A stretch of 64,000 nucleotides of DNA, from contig NC_134841.1 of the NCBI RefSeq assembly GCF_965363235.1, positions 64,129,078-64,193,077 on the forward strand, given 5' to 3'. The notes beneath the pieces were generated by a model. That model was not told the DNA's origin, did no database searches, and saw only the letters and a program-made list of their open reading frames with translations. Shown in pieces: positions 48,901 through 61,265 of this stretch (positions are counted from its first letter, which is position 1; each line of letters starts with the position of its first letter). Source of the stretch: Mytilus galloprovincialis (taxonomy: Eukaryota > Mollusca > Bivalvia > Mytilida > Mytilidae). The position numbers and the translations under genes were made by a program.

Positions 48901-51900
48901 TTCTTTCATCCCGCGTCTGAAAGAAAAACAAAGAGTATAGATTAGTAAAATATTTTAAAAGAGGGGGTAGGGGCCTATTTAAGAAAAATATACTCATCTT
49001 TCAATGGGCTTCTTCTGTTATCTTCTTTCATCCAGCGTCTGAAAGAAATACAAAGAGTATAGATTAGTAAAATATTTTAAAAGAGGGGGTAGGGGCCTAT
49101 TTAAAGAAAAATATACTCATCTTTCAATGGGCTTCTTTTGTTATCTTCTTTCATCCAGCGTCTGAAAGAAAAACAAAGAGTGTAGATTAGTAAAATATTT
49201 TAAAAGAGGGGGTAGGGGCCTATTTAAAGAAAAATATACTCATCTTTCCATGTGCTTCATCTGTTATCTTCTTTCCTCCAAAGGGGCTCCCTGCGTCTGA
49301 AAGAAAAACAAAGAGTATAAATTAGTAAAATATTTTAAAAGAGGGGGTAGGGGCCTATTTAAAGAAAAATATACTCATCTTTCAATGGGCTTCTTCTGTT
49401 ATCTTCTTTCATCCCGCGTCTGAAAGAAAAACAAAGAGGATGGATTAGTAAAATATTTTAAAAGAGGGGGTAGGGGCCTATTTAAAGAAAAATATACTCA
49501 TCTTTCAATGGGCTTCTTCTGTTATCTTCTTTCATCCTGCCTCTGAAAGAAAACCAAGAGGATGGATTAGTAAAATATTTTAAAAGAGGGATTAGGGGCC
49601 TATTTAAAGAAAAATATACTCATCTTTCAATGGGCTTCTTTTGTTATCTTCTTTCATCCCGCGTCTGAAAGAAAAACAAAGAGGATGGATTAGTAAAATA
49701 TTTTAAAAGAGGGGGTAGGGGCCTATTTAAAGAAAAATATACTCATCTTTCAATGGGCTTCTTCTGTTATCTTCTTTCATCCCGCCTCTGAAAGAAAAAC
49801 AAAGAGTATGGATTAGTAAAATATTTTAAAAGAGGGGGTAGGGGCCTATTTAAAGAAAAATATACTCATCTTTCAATGGGCTTCTTCTGTTATCTTCTTT
49901 CATCCTGCCTCTGAAAGAAAAACAAAGAGTATGGATTAGTAAAATATTTTAAAAGAGGGGGTAGGGGCCTATTTAAAGAAAAATATACTCATCTTTCAAT
50001 GGGCTTCTTCTGTTATCTTCTTTCATCCTGCCTCTGAAAGAAAAACAAAGAGTATGGATTAGTAAAATATTTTAAGAGGGGGTAGGGGCCTATTTAAAGA
50101 AAAATATACTCATCTTTCAATGGGCTTCTTCTGTTATCTTCTTTCATCCCGCGTCTGAAAGAAAAACAAAGAGTATAGATTAGTAAAATATTTTAAAAGA
50201 GGGGGTAGGGGCCTATTTAATGAAAAATATACTCATCTTTCAATGGGCTTTTTCTGTTATCTTCTTTCATCTAGCGTCTGAAAGAAAAACAAAGAATATA
50301 GATTAGTAAAATATTTTAAAAGAGGGGGTAGGGGCCTATTTAAAGAAAAATATACTCATCTTTCAGTGGGCTTCTTCTGTTATCTTCTTTCATCCCGCCT
50401 CTGAAAGAAAACCAAAAGGATGGATTAGTAAAATATTTTAAAAGAGGGGGTAGGGGCCTATTTAAAGAAAAATATACTCATCTTTCAATGGGCTTCTTCT
50501 GTTATCTTCTTTCATCCTGCCTCTGAAAGAAAACCAAGAGGATGGATTAGTAAAATATTTTAAAAGAGGGGGTAGGGGCCTATTTAAAGAAAAATATACT
50601 CATCTTTCAATGGGCTTCTTCTATTATCTTCTTTCATCCTGCCTCTGAAAGAAAAACAAGAGGATGGATTAGTAAAATATTTTAAAAGAGGGGGTAGGGG
50701 CCTATTTAAAGAAAAATATACTCATCTTTCAATGGGCTTCTTCTGTTATCTTCTTTCATCCCGCCTCTGAAAGAAAAACAAAGAGGATGGATTAATAGAA
50801 TATTTTAAAAGAGGGGGTAGGGGCCTATTTAAAGAAAAATATACTCATCTTTCAATGGGCTTCTTCTGTTGACTTCTTTCATCCCGCGTCTGAAAGAAAA
50901 ACAAAGAGTATAGATTAGTAAAATATTTTAAAAGAGGGGGTAGGGGCCTATTTAAGAAAAATATACTCATCTTTCAATGGGCTTCTTCTGTTATCTTCTT
51001 TCATCCAGCGTCTGAAAGAAAAACAAAGAGTATAGATTAGTAAAATATTTTAAAAGAGGGGGTAGGGGCCTATTTAAAGAAAAATATACTCATCTTTCAA
51101 TGGGCTTCTTCTGTTATCTTCTTTCATCCCGCCTCTGAAAGAAAAACAGAGAGTATAGATTAGTAAAATATTTTAAAAGAGGGGGTAGGGGCCTATTTAA
51201 GAAAAATATACTCATCTTTCAATGGGCTTCTTCTGTTATCTTCTTTCATCCAGCCTCTGAAAGAAAAACAAAGAGTATGGATTAGTAAAATATTTTAAAA
51301 GAGGGGGTAGGAGCCTATTTAAAGAAAAATATACTCATCTTTCAATGGGCTTCTTCTGTTATCTTCTTTCATCCTGCCTCTGAAAGAAAAACAAAGAGTA
51401 TGGATTAGTAAAATATTTTAAAAGAGGGGGTAGGGGCCTATTTAAAGAAAAATATACTCATCTTTCAATGGGCTTCTTCTGTTATCTTCTTTCATCCTGC
51501 CTCTGAAAGAAAAACAAAGAGTATAGATTAGTAAAATATTTTAAAAGAGGGGGTAGGGGCCTATTTAAAGAAAAATATACTCATCTTTCAATGGGCTTCT
51601 TCTGTTATCTTCTTTCATCCCGCCTCTGAAAGAAAAACAAAGAGTATAGATTAGTAAAATATTTTAAAAGAGGGAGTAGGGGCCTATTTAAAGAAAAATA
51701 TACTCATCTTTCAATGGGCTTCTTCTGTTATCTGTTTTCTCCCATGGGGCTTCCTGCCTCTGAAAGAAAAACAAAGAGTATGGATTAGTAAAATATTTTA
51801 AAAGAGGGGGTAGGGGCCTATTTAAAGAAAAATATACTCATCTTTCAATGGGCTTCTTCTGTTATCTTCTTTCATCCCACCTCTGAAAGAAAAACAAAGA

Positions 51901-51995
51901 GTATAGATTAGTAAAATATTTTAAAAGAGGGGGTAGGGGCCTATTTAAAGAAAAATATACTCATCTTTCAATGGGCTTCTTCTGTTATCTTCTTT
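45932..51995 (+). repeat. 123-bp satellite array, about 49 units
   Basis: Unit landmarks in order: GTCTGAAAGAAAAACAAAGA, ATTAGTAAAATATTTTAAAA, GAGGGGGTAGGGGCCTATTT, AAAGAAAAATATACTCATCT, TTCAATGGGCTTCTTCTGTT, ATCTTCTTTCATCCCG. Spacing is 123 bp, with 134-bp variants carrying GTTTTCTCCCATGGGGCTTC (about 46276, 46529, 51733) and about 138-bp variants carrying CCAAAGGGGCTCCCTGCG (47540, 47678, 49276). A block of 16 units is duplicated with an exact 1,973-bp offset (48061-48960 against 50034-50933, sharing rare variants). No coding potential. Confidence 0.95.
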
Positions 51996-52128
51996 CCTTC
52001 CAATACCGAATTAAGGAATGACGGAATTATGTAAAGAGGGATAAGGGTAAAACTATATAGACCCGACATCTTTGTTGCGGGGCAATAAAAATTACATGTA
52101 CATTCAGAGTATAAATATTTACACCTAC

Positions 52129-52349
52129 CCTTAAATCTGCCTTCATGTATCTTCTTGACTGCAGCAAAAGTTTGTTGATATCACTGAATTCAGTTTGAGT
52201 CATCAGATCAAGACTGTGTAATTCTTTAGTTGCAGCCTCTAGGATAGCAAAAGCCCTCCAGCCTTCAGCCCCAAAATAGTCAAAACCTTCAAAGTTTAGT
52301 CAGATGGTAGCTGTACATTCTGATATAATTTGGTACCTCGTACTTTCAC
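52129..52349 (-). pseudogene. Relic exon B3
   Basis: Minus-strand, 221 bp. Acceptor TTGCAG above 52349, donor GTAGGTGT below 52129. It begins in phase with exon B2 and ends at a codon boundary that fits exon A4. It reads GESTRYQIISECTATI, then TGA, then LNFEGFDYFGAEGWRAFAIL, HSLDLMTQTEFSDINKLLL and QSRRYMKADLR. Apart from the single TGA it is a complete paralogue of A3 and keeps the part A3 has lost. It lies only 134 bp from the edge of the 123-bp satellite. Confidence 0.65.
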
Positions 52350-52384
52350 CTGCAATAAAGAAGTATATTCAATATTCATATTTA

Positions 52385-52559
52385 CTATAAATTCAGAAAT
52401 GATTGCATGGTTTTATTATTGGGAAAAATGCAATAATATATACTAGCATTTTGAAATGTTTTGTATTGTCTCAAAATCGTAATAATTAAAATCGAATTTA
52501 AGTCTAAAATGACAAACTCGCAATATTTAAAATGCATGCAATAATTTCTGAATTTACAG
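52385..52559. mobile_element. 175-bp palindromic MITE, TA target duplication
   Basis: Starts CTATAAATTCAGAAATGATT and GCATG, ends CATGCAATAATTTCTGAATT and TACAG, a 25-bp inverted repeat with two mismatches. It is flanked by TA on both sides (52383-52384, 52560-52561), as expected for a Tc1/mariner-type MITE. The 67-codon frame inside is a by-product. Confidence 0.8.
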
Positions 52560-52851
52560 TATACAGCCGAGTTTGATTTTAAAACCACATTTTCAACTAA
52601 AGCAAAGTTTTCTTACTCTATGATAACACTTGTAAAAATCATTTAAATTGAGAGGGGATCTTATAATGATTCTATCAGTCAGTTAAAATACATTTTTTGT
52701 GACAGCAATCTTGGTTTATCTTTCAAAATGGTAAAACAACATTTTTTTTTCATTAATAAAGTATGTTTTGGACAACAAAAGAGAATGTCATAATACATAT
52801 TTATATCAAATAACCTTTACATAACACTAGTGGCTTCTCCATAAACTGTTC

Positions 52852-53056
52852 TAATAGTCCAGTCAATCTAGCATAAATTTGACCCTAACCTGAAAGTAAT
52901 TGCAACAGAAGATTTTTAAGTTTTAATCTAGAATTATACCCCAAATATACAGAGAAAAAAGTCCCATAGAATCTTACTTGAGAAAGACTAAATAATCATG
53001 ATTTATAATGCCTATGGAGAATTGCATTGAAAAAGGGAGATAACTCTGCAAAACTA
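52852..53056 (+). repeat. 205-bp repeat, left copy of an inverted pair
   Basis: Begins TAGTCCAGTCAATCTAGC, contains AATTGCAACAGAAGATTTTT and AAAAGTCCCATAGAATCT, and ends GGGAGATAACTCTGCAAAAC. The reverse complement of the same sequence lies at 61266-61475, so the pair brackets the satellite-bearing element. Confidence 0.7.
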
Positions 53057-53058
53057 GA

Positions 53059-56000
53059 GGCTCTCAAGAGCCTGTATCGCTCACCTGATTCTACCTGCGT
53101 TTTTGAAATCATATAAAAAAAAAGATAAAATTTGGCTACAAATTAACAACACTTGGCCAGAATCTCATAAGGAAAGGAACATTTATGCTATGTTTGGTTT
53201 CATTCAATTCAGTGGTTCTCTAAAGAAGAAATTTGTATGTAATTCCCTTAGGGTCCTATGTTAAACTAAGTCCCCTCTATGGCGACCATCTAGGAAGTTT
53301 GATTGGCGACAAAGTAACATCACTTGGTCGGCATCTCATTAGGAACATTCATGCCATGTTTGGTTTTATTCCATTCAGTGGTTCTCTAGAAGAAGTCATT
53401 TGTATGCATTTCCCATAGGGTCCTATGTTAAACTAAGTCCCCCGATGGCGGCCATCTTGGATGATGGATCAGCTACAAAGTAACAACACTTGGTCAGCAC
53501 CCCATAAGGAACATTCATGCTATGTTTGGTTTCATTCCATTTAGTTGTTCTCTAGAAGAAGTCATTTGTATGCATTTCCCATAGGGTCCTATTTTAAACT
53601 TAGCCCCCGCTGGCGGCCATCTTGGAAAATGGATCGGCTACAAAGTAACAACACTTAATCAGCACCCCATAAGGAATATTCATGCTGTTTAGTTTTATTC
53701 CATTCAGTTGTTCTCTAGAAGAAGTCATTTGTATGCATTTCCCATAGGGTCCTATGTTAAACTAAGTCCCCCGATGGCGGCCATCTTGGATGATGGATCA
53801 GCTACAAAGTAACAACACTTGGTCAGCACCCCATAAGGAACATTCATGCTATGTTTGGTTTCATTCCATTTAGTTGTTCTCTAGAAGAAGTCATTTGTAT
53901 GCATTTCCCATAGGGTCCTATGTTAAACTTAGCCCCCGTTGGCGGCCATCTTGGATAATGGATCGGCTACAAAGTAACAACACTTAATCAGCACCCCATA
54001 AGGAACATTCATGCTGTTTAGTTTTATTCCATTCAGTTGTTCTCTAGAAGAAGTCATTTGTATGCATTTCCCATAGGGTCCTATGTTAAACTAAGTCCCC
54101 CGCTGGCGGCCATCTTGGATGATGGATCAGCTACAAAGTAACAACACTTGGTCAGTACCTCATAAGGAACATTCAGGCCATGTTTGGTTTCATTCCATTC
54201 AGTGGTTCTCTAAAAGAAGTCATTTGTATGCATTTCCCATAGGGTCCTACGTTAAACTAAGTCCCCTGCTGGCGGCCATTTTGGATGATGGATCGGCTAC
54301 AAAGTAACAACACATGGTCAGCACCTCAAAAGGAACATTCATGCCATGTTTGGTTTCATTCAATTCAGTGGTTCTCTAGAAGAAGTCATTTGTATGCATT
54401 TCCCATAGGGTCCTATGTTAAACTAAGTCCCCCGCTGGCGGCCATCTTGGATGATGGATCAGCTACAAAGTATCAACACTTAGTCAGTACCTCATAAGGA
54501 ACATTCAGGCCATGTTTGGTTTCATTCCATGCAGTGGTTCTCCAAAAGAAGTCATTTGTATGCAATTCCCATAGGGTCCTATGTTAAACTAAGTCCCCTG
54601 CTGGCGGCCATTTTGGATGATGGATCGGCTACAAAGTAACAACACATGGTAAGCACCTCAAAAGGAACATTCATGCCATGTTTGGTTTCATTCCATTCAG
54701 TGGTTTTCTTAAAAGAAGTCATTTGTATGCATTTCCCATAGGGTCCTATGTTAAACTAAGTCTCCCGCTGGCGGCCATCTTTGATGATGGATCGGCTACA
54801 AAGTAACAACACTTGGTCAGCACCCCATAAGGAACATTCATGCTATGTTTGGTTTCATTCCATTTAGTTGTTCTCTAGAAGAAGTCATTTGTATGCATTT
54901 CCCATAGGGTCCTATGTTAAACTAAGCCCCCGCTGGCGGCCATCTTGGATAATGGATCGGCTACAAAGTAACAACACTTAGTCAGCACCCCATAAGGAAC
55001 ATTCATGCTATGTTTGGTTTTATTCCATTCAGTTGTTCTCTAGAAGAAGTCATTCGTATGCATTTCCCATAGGGTCCTATGTTAAACTAAGTCCCCTGCT
55101 GGCGGCCATCTTGGATGATGGATCAGCTACAAAGTAGCAACACTTGGTCAGCACCTCATAAGGAACATTCAGGCTATGTTTGGTTTCATTCCATTCAGTG
55201 GTTCTCAAAAAATAATCATTTGTATGCATTTCCCATAGGGTCCTATGTTAAACTAAGTCCCCCGCTGGCAGCCATCTAGGATTATGGATCAGCTACAAAG
55301 TAACAACACTTGGTCAGCACCTAATAAGGAACATTCAGGCCATGTTTGGTTTCATTCCATGCAGTGGTTCTCCAAAAGAAGTCATTTGTATGCATTTCCC
55401 ATAGGGTCCTATGTTAAACTAAGTCCCCTGCTGGCGGCCATTTTGGATGATGGATCGGCTACAAAGTAACAACACATGGTAAGCACCTCAAAAGGAACAT
55501 TCATGCCATGTTTGGTTTCATTCCATTCAGTGGTTCTCCAAAAGAAGTCATTTGTATGCATTTCCCATAGGGTCCTATGTTAAACTAAGTCTCCCGCTGG
55601 TGGCCATCTTGGATGATGGATCAGCTACAAAGTAACAACACTTGGTCAGCACCCCATAAGGAACATTCATGCTATGTTTGGTTTCATTCCATTTAGTTGT
55701 TCTCTAGAAGAAGTCATTTGTATGCATTTCCCATAGGGTCCTATTTCAAACTTAGCCCCCGCTGGCGGCCATCTTGGAAAATGGATCGGCTACAAAGTAA
55801 CAACACTTAATCAGCACCCCATAAGGAACATTCATGCTGTTTAGTTTTATTCCATTCAGTTGTTCTCTAGAAGAAGTCATTTGTATGCATTTCCCATAGG
55901 GTCCTATGTTAAACTAAGTCCCCCGATGGCGGCCATCTTGGATGATGGATCAGCTACAAAGTAACAACACTTGGTCAGCACCCCATAAGGAACATTCATG

Positions 56001-59000
56001 CTATGTTTGGTTTCATTCCATTTAGTTGTTCTCTAGAAGAAGTCATTTGTATGCATTTCCCATAGGGTCCTATGTTAAACTTAGCCCCCGCTGGCGGCCA
56101 TCTTGGATAATGGATCGGCTACAAAGTAACAACACTTAATCAGCACCCCATAAGGAATATTCATGCTGTTTAGTTTTATTCCATTCAGTTGTTCTCTAGA
56201 AGAAGTCATTTGTATGCATTTCCCATAGGGTCCTATGTTAAACTAAGTCCCCCGCTGGCGGCCATCTTGGATGATGGATCACCTACAAAGTAACAACACT
56301 TGGTCAGTACCTCATAAGGAACATTCAGGCCATGTTTGGTTTCATTCCATTCAGTGGTTCTCTAAAAGAAGTCATTTGTATGCATTTCCCATAGGGTCCT
56401 ATGTTAAACTAAGTCCCCTGCTTGCGGCCATTTTGGATGATGGATCGGCTACAAAGTAACAACACATGGTCAGCACCTCAAAAGGAACATTCATGCCATG
56501 TTTAGTTTCATTCCATTCAGTGGTTCTCTAGAAGAAGTCATTTGTATGCATTTCCCATAGGGTCCTATGTTAAACTAAGTCCCCCGCTGGCGGCCATCTT
56601 GGATGATGGATCAGCTACAAAGTAACAACACTTGGTCAGTACCTCATAAGGAACATTCAGGCCATGTTGGTTTCATTCCATGCAGTGGTTCTCCAAAAGA
56701 AGTCATTTGTATGCATTTCCCATAGGGTCCTATGTTAAACTAAGTCCCCTGCTGGCGGCCATTTTGGATGATGGATCGGCTACAAAGTAACAACACATGG
56801 TAAGCACCTCAAAAGGAACATTCATGCCATGTTTGGTTTCATTCCTTTCAGTGGTTCTCTTAAAAGAAGTCATTTGTATGCATTTCCCATAGGGTCCTAT
56901 GTTAAACTAAGTCTCCCGCTGGCGGCCATCTTTGATGATAGATCGGCTACAAAGTAACAACACTTGGTCAGCACCCCATAAGGAACATTCATGCTATGTT
57001 TGGTTTCATTCCATTTAGTTGTTCTCTAGAAGAAGTCATTTGTATGCATTTCCCATAGGGTCCTATGTTAAACTTAGCCCCCGTTGGCGGCCATCTTGGA
57101 TAATGGATCGGCTACAAAGTAACAACACTTAATCAGCACCCCATAAGGAACATTCATGCTGTTTAGTTTTATTCCATTCAGTTGTTCTCTAGAAGAAGTC
57201 ATTTGTATGCATTTCCCATAGGGTCCTATGTTAAACTAAGTCCCCCGCTGGCGGCCATCTTGGATGATGGATCAGCTACAAAGTAACAACACTTGGTCAG
57301 TACCTCATAAGGAACATTCAGGCCATGTTTGGTTTCATTCCATTCAGTGGTTCTCTAAAAGAAGTCATTTGTATGCATTTCCCATAGGGTCCTACGTTAA
57401 ACTAAGTCCCCTGCTGGCGGCCATTTTGGATGATGGATCGGCTACAAAGTAACAACACATGGTCAGCACCTCAAAAGGAACATTCATGCCATGTTTGGTT
57501 TCATTCAATTCAGTGGTTCTCTAGAAGAAGTCATTTGTATGCATTTCCCATAGGGTCCTATGTTAAACTAAGTCCCCCGCTGGCGGCCATCTTGGATGAT
57601 GGATCAGCTACAAAGTATCAACACTTAGTCAGTACCTCATAAGGAACATTCAGGCCATGTTTGGTTTCATTCCATGCAGTGGTTCTCCAAAAGAAGTCAT
57701 TTGTATGCAATTCCCATAGGGTCCTATGTTAAACTAAGTCCCCTGCTGGCGGCCATTTTGGATGATGGATCGGCTACAAAGTAACAACACATGGTAAGCA
57801 CCTCAAAAGGAACATTCATGCCATGTTTGGTTTCATTCCATTCAGTGGTTTTCTTAAAAGAAGTCATTTGTATGCATTTCCCATAGGGTCCTATGTTAAA
57901 CTAAGTCTCCCGCTGGCGGCCATCTTTGATGATGGATCGGCTACAAAGTAACAACACTTGGTCAGCACCCCATAAGGAACATTCATGCTATGTTTGGTTT
58001 CATTCCATTTAGTTGTTCTCTAGAAGAAGTCATTTGTATGCATTTCCCATAGGGTCCTATGTTAAACTAAGCCCCCGCTGGCGGCCATCTTGGATAATGG
58101 ATCGGCTACAAAGTAACAACACTTAGTCAGCACCCCATAAGGAACATTCATGCTATGTTTGGTTTTATTCCATTCAGTTGTTCTCTAGAAGAAGTCATTC
58201 GTATGCATTTCCCATAGGGTCCTATGTTAAACTAAGTCCCCTGCTGGCGGCCATCTTGGATGATGGATCAGCTACAAAGTAGCAACACTTGGTCAGCACC
58301 TCATAAGGAACATTCAGGCTATGTTTGGTTTCATTCCATTCAGTGGTTCTCAAAAAATAATCATTTGTATGCATTTCCCATAGGGTCCTATGTTAAACTA
58401 AGTCCCCCGCTGGCAGCCATCTAGGATTATGGATCAGCTACAAAGTAACAACACTTGGTCAGCACCTAATAAGGAACATTCAGGCCATGTTTGGTTTCAT
58501 TCCATGCAGTGGTTCTCCAAAAGAAGTCATTTGTATGCATTTCCCATAGGGTCCTATGTTAAACTAAGTCCCCTGCTGGCGGCCATTTTGGATGATGGAT
58601 CGGCTACAAAGTAACAACACATGGTAAGCACCTCAAAAGGAACATTCATGCCATGTTTGGTTTCATTCCATTCAGTGGTTCTCCAAAAGAAGTCATTTGT
58701 ATGCATTTCCCATAGGGTCCTATGTTAAACTAAGTCTCCCGCTGGTGGCCATCTTGGATGATGGATCAGCTACAAAGTAACAACACTTGGTCAGCACCCC
58801 ATAAGGAACATTCATGCTATGTTTGGTTTCATTCCATTTAGTTGTTCTCTAGAAGAAGTCATTTGTATGCATTTCCCATAGGGTCCTATTTCAAACTTAG
58901 CCCCCGCTGGCGGCCATCTTGGAAAATGGATCGGCTACAAAGTAACAACACTTAATCAGCACCCCATAAGGAACATTCATGCTGTTTAGTTTTATTCCAT

Positions 59001-60766
59001 TCAGTTGTTCTCTAGAAGAAGTCATTTGTATGCATTTCCCATAGGGTCCTATGTTAAACTAAGTCCCCCGATGGCGGCCATCTTGGATGATGGATCAGCT
59101 ACAAAGTAACAACACTTGGTCAGCACCCCATAAGGAACATTCATGCTATGTTTGGTTTCATTCCATTTAGTTGTTCTCTAGAAGAAGTCATTTGTATGCA
59201 TTTCCCATAGGGTCCTATGTTAAACTTAGCCCCCGCTGGCGGCCATCTTGGATAATGGATCGGCTACAAAGTAACAACACTTAATCAGCACCCCATAAGG
59301 AATATTCATGCTGTTTAGTTTTATTCCATTCAGTTGTTCTCTAGAAGAAGTCATTTGTATGCATTTCCCATAGGGTCCTATGTTAAACTAAGTCCCCCGC
59401 TGGCGGCCATCTTGGATGATGGATCACCTACAAAGTAACAACACTTGGTCAGTACCTCATAAGGAACATTCAGGCCATGTTTGGTTTCATTCCATTCAGT
59501 GGTTCTCTAAAAGAAGTCATTTGTATGCATTTCCCATAGGGTCCTATGTTAAACTAAGTCCCCTGCTTGCGGCCATTTTGGATGATGGATCGGCTACAAA
59601 GTAACAACACATGGTCAGCACCTCAAAAGGAACATTCATGCCATGTTTAGTTTCATTCCATTCAGTGGTTCTCTAGAAGAAGTCATTTGTATGCATTTCC
59701 CATAGGGTCCTATGTTAAACTAAGTCCCCCGCTGGCGGCCATCTTGGATGATGGATCAGCTACAAAGTAACAACACTTGGTCAGTACCTCATAAGGAACA
59801 TTCAGGCCATGTTGGTTTCATTCCATGCAGTGGTTCTCCAAAAGAAGTCATTTGTATGCATTTCCCATAGGGTCCTATGTTAAACTAAGTCCCCTGCTGG
59901 CGGCCATTTTGGATGATGGATCGGCTACAAAGTAACAACACATGGTAAGCACCTCAAAAGGAACATTCATGCCATGTTTGGTTTCATTCCTTTCAGTGGT
60001 TCTCTTAAAAGAAGTCATTTGTATGCATTTCCCATAGGGTCCTATGTTAAACTAAGTCTCCCGCTGGCGGCCATCTTTGATGATAGATCGGCTACAAAGT
60101 AACAACACTTGGTCAGCACCCCATAAGGAACATTCATGCTATGTTTGGTTTCATTCCATTTAGTTGTTCTCTAGAAGAAGTCATTTGTATGCATTTCCCA
60201 TAGGGTCCTATGTTAAACTAAGCCCCAGCTGGCGGCCATCTTGGATAATGGATCGGCTACAAAGTAACAACACTTAGTCAGCACCCCATAAGGAACATTC
60301 ATGCTATGTTTGGTTTTATTCAATTCAGTTGTTCTCTAGAAGAAGTCATTCGTATGCATTTCCCATAGGGTCCTATGTTAAACTAAGTCCCCTGCTGGCG
60401 GCCATCTTGGATGATGGATCAGCTACAAAGTAGCAACACTTGGTCAGCACCTCATAAGGAACATTCAGGCTATGTTTGGTTTCATTCCTTTCAGTGGTTC
60501 TCAAAAAATAATCATTTGTATGCATTTCCCATAGGGTCCTATGTTAAACTAAGTCCCCCGCTGGCGGCCATCTAGGATTATGGATCGGCTACAAAGTAAC
60601 AACACTTGGTCAGCACCTAATAAGGAATATTCATGCCATGTTTGGTTTCATCCCATTCAGTGGTTCTCTAGAAGAAGTTCAAAATGTAAATTGTTAACAA
60701 CGACGGACGACGGACGCCAAGTGGTGAGAAAAGCTCACTTGGCCCTTCGGGCCAGGTGAGCTAAAA
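53059..60766 (+). mobile_element. Pearl/Helentron-like element with an expanded satellite core
   Basis: 5' terminus: palindrome GGCTCTCAAGAGCC (53059-53072) then GCTCACCTG (53079-53087). 3' terminus: GACGGACGACGGACGCC, then a hairpin with 14-bp arms AGCTCACTTGGCCC and GGGCCAGGTGAGCT around TTC (60732-60762), then AAAAA. GCTCACCTG and CAGGTGAGC form the subterminal inverted repeat. Solo 5' and 3' ends of the same family occur at 38039 and 33213. Bivalve pearl elements are known to have tandem-repeat cores between short unique ends, and related elements have been linked to Helentrons. Assignment here rests on architecture only. Confidence 0.65.
53240..60690 (+). repeat. 166-bp satellite array, about 45 units
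   Basis: Unit landmarks: GCTGGCGGCCATCTTGGATG, ATGGATCAGCTACAAAGTAA, CAACACTTGGTCAGCACC, ATAAGGAACATTCATGC, TTTGGTTTCATTCCATTCAG, TTCTCTAGAAGAAGTCATTT, GTATGCATTTCCCATAGGGT, CCTATGTTAAACTAAGTCCC. Spacing is 165-166 bp. Between about 53800 and 60090 a 19-unit block is present twice at an exact 3,145-bp offset. Four frames in the first block recur with identical translations in the second. Outside it, units match at a 13-unit (about 2,151-bp) offset. The 60-70-codon frames are repeat translations, not genes. Confidence 0.95.
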
Positions 60767-60769
60767 AGC

Positions 60770-61265
60770 AGAAATATCAATAAAATTTGTTACAAAATTA
60801 TAACTTTACCGCTTCTATTCAACAGAATGTAATGATTCTTGATATTATGGCCGTCTTTAGAGTATAACAAAAAACTCTAAGCTTGTTATCATATTGTTTA
60901 TCATGCTAAAATATAGATTTCATAATTCATTAGTTGACCAGTTATTGAAATTTTGAACATATCAAGGTAAAGAATCTCAAATTTAATAAAAATAATTAAG
61001 CATACATTCTTCTTTTTGTGGTTTAAATTCCTTTAAACAAGATAGATGCTGAAAAAGTATAAAATACATTCACATTATTTTTCAAAATGGACACAAAGCC
61101 ACAAATTTACAATTTCCTTAATAAAAAATGCACCAGAAAAATAATAATACCCATAACACTTTTATTTTGTACATTTCACGAGCAGAAGATTATAGAATAT
61201 AGTTTAATACAAACGTATAAGCCCATCAAAGTATCATATTATACATAATTTTTCGAAAACCAACC
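60770..61265. other. Unique AT-rich spacer
   Basis: No gene or repeat recognised between the element's 3' hairpin and the right inverted copy. Confidence 0.45.

Noticed and set aside
53240..60690. Recurring 61-70-codon frames as a gene family
   Set aside because: Each is the same stretch of the 166-bp satellite read across unit borders. They end at stops fixed in the unit and have no promoter or domain.
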